Origin: Pelosinus propionicus DSM 13327
GTDB lineage: Bacteria > Bacillota > Negativicutes > DSM-13327
Assembly (NCBI RefSeq): GCF_900114615.1
Contig: NZ_FOTS01000042.1
Coordinates: forward strand, 1-45,529
DNA: 45,529 nucleotides
Direction: 5' to 3'
Both the position numbers and the translations under genes were made by a program. Of this stretch, positions 38,929 to 45,529 are shown piece after piece (the first letter of the stretch is position 1; every line of letters begins with the position of its first letter). The notes beneath the pieces were generated by a model that ran no database searches, had not been told where the DNA came from, and saw only the letters and a list, made by a program, of their open reading frames with translations.

Positions 38929-41115
38929 CTACCAGCGATGGGTGGCAGTCAGCGTTACTTTGCGCCCGTTGTCGACATAGTCATAATAGGCCCAATAATC
39001 ATTAGATGAGACGACATAGTGCTTATCAAAGACATTCGTTACATTAAGAGCATAGCGCCAGCCATTGGTGTCGTAGCGGACCATGGCGTCAGTTAAGACC
39101 GAACCGCCGAATTTGCGGGTGTTATAGTAGTTGTAGCGGGAACCGATATAACGCAGACCGCCGCCGAAGCTCCAGCCTTCTGCTGTATCACCGGGTTTGA
39201 CCGTATCCAGCCATAAAGAGGCACTATGCCGGGGGACGCCTTCGGTGTGACGGCCTACTTTAGCGGAATCGTTGTCTTTGGTGGTCTTATTGTCTAGTAA
39301 AGTATAGGCCAGAGTTAGGTTGACTCCTTTGAAGGCCTGCATATTGGCTTCCAGTTCCAGGCCTTTAGAAGCTACTTCTCCAGTTTGAATTTGAAAAAGG
39401 GTATCTACAGGGTCAGTAGTGAGGACATTTTGCTTGCGCAGGTCAAAGATCGCTGCAGTAAAGCGGGCATTCATCTTCTTTGGCTCATACTGTATACCTA
39501 GTTCATATTGTTGACCAGTAGTTGGCTTGAAAGCCTTGCCAAGTCGGTCAGATCCAGGCTGGCCCTGAAATGATTCATTATAGCTGACATAGGGCATTAC
39601 GCCATTACCGGCATCATAGACGATACCAGCGCGTCCGGTAAAGGCATTTTGGTCAGTAATAGTAGTGGTACTACCGGAAATATTTCTAAAAATATTGTCA
39701 TAGCGATCATAGCGTCCGCCCAGTACAGCGGTCCATTTTCCGCCAAATTTAAGCTGATCCTGCAGATAATAGCCATTTTGTTTAGTTTTACCGGCAGTAA
39801 TGTAGGAATAAGCCGGCGCGGTGATGGTCTGTCCGTAATTCATAGTAGATAAATCTAAGGACGGAGCCGACCCGCCTCCCCAGCGCCAGTTGTAATCGCC
39901 TTTCTGATAATCAAAGCCCAGCAAGGTGGTGTGGGTGACTGCACCGCTGGACCATTTGGCCTGAAAGTTAGTGTCGATGGAATCGGAACTGCCGTATCTG
40001 CCGGTTGCCTTAGTGGAGCGGCTGATTGTTTGGGTAGTAGAATCCAGAGAATCTGCCTTTACTCCTCGCTGAGTCATTGAGGTATGAAAATGACTGGCGG
40101 TTTGGGTCACAGACCAGATATCATTGATTTTATGTTCTAAGATATAGCCGACTTGGCTTTGATTTCGAATGGCGCGGTCAAAATCCCGCTCACCAAAATA
40201 GGTTTTGCTGGAAATACCGGAGCCGTAAAAAGAATTGCCAGGCAAATAGACTTTTTGGTAGGATTCTTCAGTAGTTCCTTTTAAATCATCTTTTTGAAAA
40301 TAGGTTAATAAGGTCAGGCTGGTGCTTTCGGTAGGTTTCCAGGTCAAGGCCGGGGCGATAAAGGAATGTTCCATGGTGCTGGAATCGGTATATAAGTCTT
40401 CTTTGGATTTCAGCGCGGTCAGACGAAACAGCAGTTTGCCATCTTCGGTGACCGGACCGCCAAGATCCAGCGCACCGCTGAACTTGTCACTGCTGCCAGC
40501 CTGCAATTGAATCTCTCGCAGCGGCTCAGTTGTAGGCCGTTTGGAAACATTGTTGATGATGCCCCCAGGGCTGCCCGCGCCGTAGAGTATTGAGGCCGGA
40601 CCTCGCAGTACTTCAACCCGCTCCAGGCTGTACATGTCAAAATTACTGCCATAGTAACTGCCTAGCCGGCTGGAGCCATTGTTATAAGCGCCGTCATAAC
40701 TAAAACCCCGGATGTTCAATCCATAAGTTTGCCCCTCTCCGGAATAAACTAAAGAAGTCACTCCTGGGGTATACCCCAGAGCTTCGGCAAAATTAGTAAC
40801 GCCGCGATGATCCATTTGCTCTCGGGTGATTACGCTGATGGACTGGGCAGTTTCGCTTAACGCGGTTTCGGTCTTCGTGCCAATCGAAGTTCGTGTGGCG
40901 ATGTATCCTTCCTACAGCCGCTCATCAGTAACTTCGATGCCTTCCAGGATAAATTCACGTTGACTGCTGTCTGCCTCTATTGCAGCCTGTTCTGGAGGTG
41001 AGACTATGTCATCCGCTGCATGAACGGCCATCGGCAAGTGCCAAAGCAGGCTGCTGCTTAGCAAGGCAGAGAGCAGACTTTTCCGAGTACGGGAGATTGT
41101 TTTCATACCATCCAT
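38929..41115 (-). pseudogene. TonB-dependent siderophore receptor interrupted by one amber codon
   Basis: The frame runs from ATG 41115 to 38929 with a single in-frame TAG at plus-strand 40912-40914. Before it: signal peptide (LLWHLPMAVHA) and TonB-box region REFILEGIEVTDERL. After it: [20 protein letters not shown], plug ([27 protein letters not shown]) and barrel to a C-terminal HRW, typical of siderophore receptors. The 3' part from ATG 40815 (628 residues) would lack signal and plug start. Without suppression no exported receptor can be made. No other lesions seen, so the mutation is recent or conditional, or a sequencing error. Confidence 0.85.
40912..40914 (-). other. In-frame TAG stop in the receptor gene
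   Basis: The codon reads TAG on the minus strand between GAGCGGCTG and GAAGGATAC. A single base change from CAG, AAG or GAG would restore the frame. It lies between the TonB box and the plug domain. Confidence 0.85.
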
Positions 41116-41150
41116 CCTTTACTATTTTATGATATAGTGAATGCTTCCGA

Positions 41151-41183
41151 AAGTGAAATTGATAAAAAGAATCAATTTCACTT
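41151..41183. promoter_or_regulatory. 13-bp inverted repeat in the receptor promoter
   Basis: AAGTGAAATTGAT / ATCAATTTCACTT around AAAAAGA, 36-68 bases before the receptor start. It is too long for a plain Fur box, though ATTGATAAAAAGAATCAAT resembles one. The AraC-type regulator encoded divergently is another candidate ligand. Confidence 0.6.
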
Positions 41184-41514
41184 AAAAGCAACAAGTTAGT
41201 CATAGCAACGAATTCTTGATGACTAGCCTGGGCACATTATAGCAAGGTGATTTCAGTGGAGTCAACGCCTGTTCATGGTAGAAGAGAGAGGTTTAAAGAA
41301 TAGGCTATTATGTTGTCAATAGAGAAATATTATCAATTATTAAGGGATAAAAAGAGGAAAAATTGCGATAGCAATGTGCAGCCTTATGTCAATTTAGGGC
41401 AGGAATATAGAGTCTGGACTGGTTCTGTTTCGATAAGATTCGTGCTATCATAAGTAATAACAGCAAAATCGCCGGGAGTGGTAATTGCAGAAGACTGAAA
41501 GAAGGGGGCGGGCA
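41184..41514. other. Intergenic region between receptor gene and AraC gene
   Basis: About 330 bases without a gene. I see no clear second operator or hairpin. AAGGGGG near its right end is the ribosome site for the regulator. Confidence 0.4.
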
Positions 41515-42474
41515 GTGAATACTGATGAATATTTGACAGGAAATGCTGGGTTGGCCGGGCAGCTAAACTGCAGCAAAAAAGACTTTGGCAATGGTGTAAT
41601 TTATTGGCTGCCGCCGCAGAATGGCAATAGCTGGCTGGTTGATATTCATCCGGCAGCAGGGCTGTTTTTTACGGATGTTTACTTCACACTGCTGGAGCCG
41701 CTCGTTAGGGAATACCAAATGGAGCATCCTGGTTTATGGCTGTGGTCAGTAACTGGGGGTGACCTAACGATTATCGAAAATGGTAAAAAAGCACATAAAC
41801 TGAAGCCCGGCATTCATGTATTGGTTAATCAGGGGAAGCCATTCAAAATTATTTACGGAACCGAACCGATACGCTATACCAGTGTGCTGGTGTTTGATGA
41901 CTGCCTTACTCGTTATCTAAAGGCTGAAGCGGCCTGCTGGAAGCCGTTTCAATACAATACTCCCGATGTTGTCATGGTGTTCGAACAGCTGAAATATGCT
42001 ATCCGCAATGGAATTGCTCCACCACCGTTTATGTATTATGAAAGTAAGCTGGGTGAACTGTTGTCGCTCATTGTGCGTAATATGCAATACCCGCATTTAT
42101 GGGAAGACTATTTGAAGAAAAACCGTAATCAGAAACATCTGACGTATCAAAACAGAAAATATATCTGGAGGGTTAAGGAAGAGATCGATAAAAATATTCT
42201 CCAGCCGCCTTCCATGGAGCAGCTTATTGCCCTTGCTGAAATGGGGGCAACCAAGCTGCGGCAAAGCTTTAAGCTATGGTATGGAATCACCATTGCCGAA
42301 TATATTAGGCAGGAAAAATTAAAGCATGCGCTGCGGCTGTTGTCCGTTGACGAGTTAAGCATCAGTAATATTGCTGCAACTGTTGGCTATGAGAGTGCCA
42401 GCAAATTTGCGCTGGCATTTAAGAAAGTCTACCATGTTACTCCGAGTGAGGTCAGAAAATCATTTTTAATTTAG
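41515..42474 (+). CDS. AraC family regulator, PchR-like
   Basis: 319 residues. The N-terminal about 200 residues form a ligand domain of unknown ligand. The C-terminal two HTH motifs are ATKLRQSFKLWYGITIAEYIR and ISNIAATVGYESASKFALAFKKVY. The layout and partner gene match PchR-type activators of siderophore receptors. I chose GTG 41515 with AAGGGGG upstream; a TTG at 41485 lacks one. Divergent from the broken receptor gene, which it probably activates in the presence of the siderophore (family knowledge). Confidence 0.85.
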   Translation: MNTDEYLTGNAGLAGQLNCSKKDFGNGVIYWLPPQNGNSWLVDIHPAAGLFFTDVYFTLLEPLVREYQMEHPGLWLWSVTGGDLTIIENGKKAHKLKPGIHVLVNQGKPFKIIYGTEPIRYTSVLVFDDCLTRYLKAEAACWKPFQYNTPDVVMVFEQLKYAIRNGIAPPPFMYYESKLGELLSLIVRNMQYPHLWEDYLKKNRNQKHLTYQNRKYIWRVKEEIDKNILQPPSMEQLIALAEMGATKLRQSFKLWYGITIAEYIRQEKLKHALRLLSVDELSISNIAATVGYESASKFALAFKKVYHVTPSEVRKSFLI

Positions 42475-42478
42475 TAGT

Positions 42479-42658
42479 TTTGACTATGTGCGGCGGGAGA
42501 AGATGAACTATGCCCTGCGCCTGTTATGGAATGATGAAATGAGTATCAAAAATATCAGTTCATTTCTTGGTTATGCAAGGTCGAGCAAGTTTACCGCAGC
42601 ATTTAAAAAGGTGCACGGTATGACCCCCAGAGAGGTGAGGAAGTCGTTTAATTTGTAA
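42479..42658 (+). pseudogene. Duplicated C-terminal fragment of an AraC regulator
   Basis: After the AraC stop, a frame encodes FDYVRREKMNYALRLLWND, then ISSFLGYARSSKFTAAFKKV and TPREVRKSFNL, ending TAA 42656-42658. It aligns with the last 59 residues of the gene just before it, and keeps the second HTH. It has no start codon and no ligand domain. It is a partial duplication or the tail of a deleted second AraC gene. Confidence 0.75.
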
Positions 42659-42675
42659 CAATACCTCATAAGCAT

Positions 42676-42712
42676 AAAAAGGCGCAAAGGCTTTAGCTTC
42701 CTTTGCGTCTTT
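42676..42712. terminator. Bidirectional terminator beyond ahpF
   Basis: AAAAAGGCGCAAAGG / CCTTTGCGTCTTT with one mismatch and loop CTTTAGCTT. It follows the AraC fragment and faces the end of ahpF. Confidence 0.85.
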
Positions 42713-42717
42713 AAAAT

Positions 42718-44247
42718 TTAATTTCGTATTAAGTAGTCGAATGCACCTAGTGCCGCATTCGCACCGGACCCCATGGAAATAATAATCTGCTTATAAGGAG
42801 AATTTGTGCAGTCTCCCGCTGCAAATACTCCCGGTACATTGGTCGCACCGCGGCTATCTACAATGATCTCACCGCAGCGGTTGCGTTCTACGGTTCCATT
42901 CAGCCAATCGGTATTGGGAATAAGACCGATTAGTATAAATACCCCGTCAAGTTTCAGATGATGTACGTCTCCTGTACTGCGATCAACATAAGAAAGACCA
43001 TTGACCTTATCCGTACCAGTAATTTCTTTCGTTTGAACATTTTTTAAAACTGTCACATTCGGCAAACTAAAAAGTCGTTGCTGCAATACAACATCAGCTT
43101 TTAGTTCCGGTAAAAATTCCAGTACCGTCACATGCTCAACAATACCAGCCAGATCAATTGCCGCCTCAATGCCAGAGTTGCCTCCGCCAATAACGGCTAC
43201 AGGTTTTCCTTTAAATACAGGACCATCGCAATGAGGGCAGTAAGCTACACCTTTATTTTTAAACTCCGCTTCTCCTGGTACACCAATATTGCGCCAGCGG
43301 GCTCCTGTAGAAAGAATGACTGCTTTGCTCTTTAAGACAGCGCCACTTTCCAATTCAACTTCGATCAGCTCTTTTTTCTCCAAGCGTTTGCCGCGCTGCA
43401 GCTTCATCACATCAATCGGGTATTCTTTCACGTGTTCCTCGAGACTTGCTGCCAGTTTAGGACCTTCAGTATATCGTACCGTTATAAAGTTTTCAATTCC
43501 AAGTGTGTCCTTAACCTGACCGCCAAATCGTTCCGCAGCAATCCCGGTACGAAGACCTTTTCTTGCTGCATAAATAGCTGCACTAGCTCCAGCCGGACCG
43601 CCTCCCACAATAAGAATATCGAAAGGCTCTTTTTCTTCCCATTGGGATACCGTAGAACCATCATTGAGTTTGGCAAGTATTTCTTCTGCCTCCATACGAC
43701 CGCTGCTAAAAAATTCACCATTCAGATAAACCGAAGGTACCGACATAATTTCTTTGGTCTGCACTTCTTCTTGAAAAGCAGCACCATCAACCATGGTATG
43801 GGTAATATTCGGATGAAGGACACTCATCAGATTGAGCGCTTGAACAACCTCGGGGCAATTATGGCAGCTCAAGTTGATATAAGTTTCAAAATGATACGTA
43901 CCCTTAATTGCTTGAACCTGATCGATTATTTTTTGCTCAACCTTTGGTGCTCTGCCGCTGACCTGCAGCAAGGCCAGCACTAAAGAGTTAAACTCATGTC
44001 CCAAAGGGATACCGGCAAAGGTGATTCCACTATCTTCTCCTGCACGATGCAGACTAAAACTTGGTGTTCTTGGCAACTTGGTTTTCTCAACTGTGATTCT
44101 GGGAGACATAGAGGCGATTTCATCTACTAGAGCAATCATGTCACTAGATATAGTATCGCTGCCTGCGCTGATCTTAATCAGCACATCGCCTTCCATCAAC
44201 TGAAGATATTGAGATAATTGATCTTTGATATCCTGATCTAGTAACAT
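42718..44247 (-). CDS. ahpF: AhpF, NADH-dependent peroxiredoxin reductase
   Basis: 509 residues. The N-terminal double thioredoxin-like domain has redox pair C128-HN-C131 (SCHNCPE). The flavoprotein part has FAD site [10 protein letters not shown], thioredoxin-reductase-type pair C337-PH-C340 (YCPHCDG) and NADH site [12 protein letters not shown]. It passes electrons from NADH to AhpC. GAGGTGG before ATG 44247 favours this start; a GTG 3 codons earlier is less likely. It follows ahpC by 12 bases. Confidence 0.96.
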   Translation of the reverse strand: MLLDQDIKDQLSQYLQLMEGDVLIKISAGSDTISSDMIALVDEIASMSPRITVEKTKLPRTPSFSLHRAGEDSGITFAGIPLGHEFNSLVLALLQVSGRAPKVEQKIIDQVQAIKGTYHFETYINLSCHNCPEVVQALNLMSVLHPNITHTMVDGAAFQEEVQTKEIMSVPSVYLNGEFFSSGRMEAEEILAKLNDGSTVSQWEEKEPFDILIVGGGPAGASAAIYAARKGLRTGIAAERFGGQVKDTLGIENFITVRYTEGPKLAASLEEHVKEYPIDVMKLQRGKRLEKKELIEVELESGAVLKSKAVILSTGARWRNIGVPGEAEFKNKGVAYCPHCDGPVFKGKPVAVIGGGNSGIEAAIDLAGIVEHVTVLEFLPELKADVVLQQRLFSLPNVTVLKNVQTKEITGTDKVNGLSYVDRSTGDVHHLKLDGVFILIGLIPNTDWLNGTVERNRCGEIIVDSRGATNVPGVFAAGDCTNSPYKQIIISMGSGANAALGAFDYLIRN

Positions 44248-44259
44248 TAACCCCACCTC

Positions 44260-44823
44260 TTAAATCTTTCCTACAAGATCCAGGCTTGGTTTCAGTGTGG
44301 CAGAACCTTCCTGCCATTTCGCCGGGCAAACCTCGTTAGGATTTTTCCGTATATATTGTGCAGCTTTAATTTTATTAACCAGTGTGCTTGCGTCACGACC
44401 GATGCCGCCGGCATTGATTTCCACTGCCTGCACGGTGCCATCCGGATCGATGATGAACGTTCCGCGATCAGCAAGGCCATTTTCTTCAATCAGCACATCA
44501 AAGTTTCTTGATAATGTATGAGAAGGATCGCCAATCATTATGTAGGTAATCTTCTTGATGGTTTCTGAACTGTCATGCCATGCTTTATGAGTAAAATGAG
44601 TGTCTGTGGAGACCGAATATACTTCTACGCCCAATTCTTTTAAAGTAGCATATTGATTTTGCAAATCTTCAAGCTCTGTCGGGCACACAAAGGTAAAATC
44701 TGCAGGATAGAATAAGACTATGCTCCATTTGCCTTTAAAAGCCTCTTCTGTAACTTCAATAAACTTTCCATTGTGATAAGCCTGTGCTTTGAATGGTTTT
44801 ACTTCAGTACCGATTAATGACAT
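44260..44823 (-). CDS. ahpC: AhpC, alkyl hydroperoxide reductase peroxiredoxin
   Basis: 187 residues, typical 2-Cys peroxiredoxin. Peroxidatic cysteine C47 in DFTFVCPTE, resolving cysteine C165 in NEVCPAKW. Reduces H2O2 and organic peroxides with AhpF. GGAGG 8 bases upstream. A Fur/PerR-like box lies about 70 bases before the start, as in other Firmicutes. Confidence 0.97.
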   Translation of the reverse strand: MSLIGTEVKPFKAQAYHNGKFIEVTEEAFKGKWSIVLFYPADFTFVCPTELEDLQNQYATLKELGVEVYSVSTDTHFTHKAWHDSSETIKKITYIMIGDPSHTLSRNFDVLIEENGLADRGTFIIDPDGTVQAVEINAGGIGRDASTLVNKIKAAQYIRKNPNEVCPAKWQEGSATLKPSLDLVGKI

Positions 44824-44890
44824 AATAAAATTACCTCCAGATGTTAATTTTTATTAACAATTAGTGTTTTGATGATAGAATCAACTAAAC

Positions 44891-44903
44891 GATAATTATT
44901 ATC
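44891..44903 (-). promoter_or_regulatory. PerR/Fur-like box upstream of ahpCF
   Basis: GATAATTATTATC is symmetric and fits the inner part of the PerR consensus TTATAATNATTATAA. Peroxide control of ahpCF is the usual Firmicute arrangement. Confidence 0.65.
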
Positions 44904-45340
44904 TCTTGATTGATATTATCCTACCTATTTCCTAAAATGTCAATAGCAATATTAAAATTTTATAAATGAAATTACAAAGGCTAAAGAGCGAAGATAAGAT
45001 GGGGCTGCATCCTTTTTACTATTTCACAGAACCTACTTTTTTATCCGTTATCTGTCATTTAATTTTTCCAAGCAGGTCTTGTGGAGCAGGGGGATGAATA
45101 TGTTGCTTCTGCGCTTGTTCCTGTTGGTACTTGCGATCAACCCAGGAAGGGTTTCATTAGCAACAGGAAAAACAGAGAAAGGTTAGGGAGATCGAGGTAT
45201 AGATAAGTTCTTAGGTATAAATAAAACCTGCTGATATTCTCTGAACTGAGCCCCTTGTATTGGACATTTTAGAAAAAGTCCAATACAAGGGGTATTTTTG
45301 AGTTTATAATCAATAGTATTAAATCTTTCGGAGGATAATA
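44904..45340. other. Gap with a long hairpin, possible IS end
   Basis: No convincing gene. A 30-codon frame at 45094 and an open frame without start nearby look like decayed sequence. At 45251-45292 a perfect 15-bp stem, CCCCTTGTATTGGAC and its complement around 12 bases, is followed by TATTTTT. It may be a terminator or the end of an insertion sequence whose first gene starts at 45341. Confidence 0.45.
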
Positions 45341-45529
45341 ATGAGCAAGATCTTGTACAACAATTTAGAGCAAAGCCTATTACTGAAAAATTCGAATGTG
45401 ATTAAAGTATCTGACCGTTCCATATCCTATCATACTGATTTTAAAGTTAAAGCTGTTCGAGAGTATTTAACCGGAAAAACACCTAATCAAATTTTTATCG
45501 AAAATGGATTTAATCTTGAACTTATAGGA
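45341..45529 (+). CDS. Transposase-associated HTH protein, N-terminal part (runs off window)
   Basis: 63 codons from ATG 45341 with GGAGG upstream, open to the window edge. The peptide has YHTDFKVKAVREYLTGKTPN, the pattern of HTH orfA proteins of IS3-type elements (xxFKxxAVxxYLxGxS). The nearby hairpin could be the IS end. The rest of the gene is outside, so the family call is tentative. Confidence 0.55.
   Translation, partial: MSKILYNNLEQSLLLKNSNVIKVSDRSISYHTDFKVKAVREYLTGKTPNQIFIENGFNLELIG

Noticed and set aside
43432-43983. 183-codon frame antisense to ahpF
   Set aside because: It lies wholly within a certain gene with clear motifs; composition is that of a shadow frame.
45094-45186. 30-codon frame with a signal-like start
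   Set aside because: Too short, and a different frame through the same DNA is also open; it looks like decayed sequence.

Overview
The window reads as chromosome of a diderm, anaerobic Firmicute, most likely a Sporomusaceae member such as Pelosinus (inference). Ribosome binding sites are strong GGAGG types and the DNA is AT-rich, as in Firmicutes. Yet TonB, ExbB, ExbD, a TolC-like channel and two TonB-dependent receptors require an outer membrane. Bacteriohemerythrin, AhpC/AhpF and a HutW-type radical SAM enzyme fit an anaerobe that meets oxygen and heme.

Layout. 1-6100: the tail of an IS1182-type transposase, then housekeeping genes (aspartate-type aminotransferase, cysteine desulfurase-like enzyme, bacteriohemerythrin, nitroreductase, M18 aminopeptidase). 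6100-7700: a gene-poor stretch and a fibronectin-III surface-type protein. 7729-20431: a 12.7 kb integrated element in a tRNA-Arg(UCG) gene. It is bounded by an 88/89-bp duplication of the tRNA 3' half plus its downstream hairpin. It carries a tyrosine integrase, phage regulators (Bro-N, XRE, excisionase-like), a replication module (initiator-like protein and DnaB-like helicase), many small phage-type genes, and near the right end an AbiTii-type defence gene and a GNAT toxin-like module. It has no recognisable capsid, tail, portal or terminase genes, so it resembles a phage satellite (PICI-like) or a stripped prophage.

20460-25600: YIEGIA/capping-subunit pair, DUF421 protein, aquaglyceroporin, VOC protein, HAD phosphatase, small membrane protein. 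25587-28960: tolC-like, exbB, exbD, tonB in one minus-strand operon behind a Fur-like box. 29315-38846: a heme locus with a heme-type ABC importer, flavodoxin, HutW-like radical SAM enzyme, TonB-dependent receptor and ChaN-like protein. Together these would bring heme through the outer membrane (receptor energised by TonB-ExbBD), through the inner membrane (ABC importer), and open it anaerobically (HutW plus flavodoxin). 38929-42660: a siderophore-type receptor gene broken by one in-frame amber codon, divergent from an AraC/PchR-type regulator that is followed by a duplicated fragment of its own DNA-binding domain. 42718-44823: ahpC-ahpF. The right edge holds the start of another gene that looks transposase-associated.

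The most unusual part is the divergent start of the heme locus (29315-31060). One gene joins a Com-type zinc ribbon, the fold of the phage Mu Com translational activator, directly to a heme-type substrate-binding domain that has lost its signal peptide. A free-standing Com-like gene sits next to it. A conserved leader element (TAGAGRGCC..GAGCTCC plus a terminator-like hairpin) occurs three times, before the fusion, before the normal binding protein and before the receptor. My hypothesis, inference only, is a ligand-responsive RNA-binding regulator acting on these leaders.
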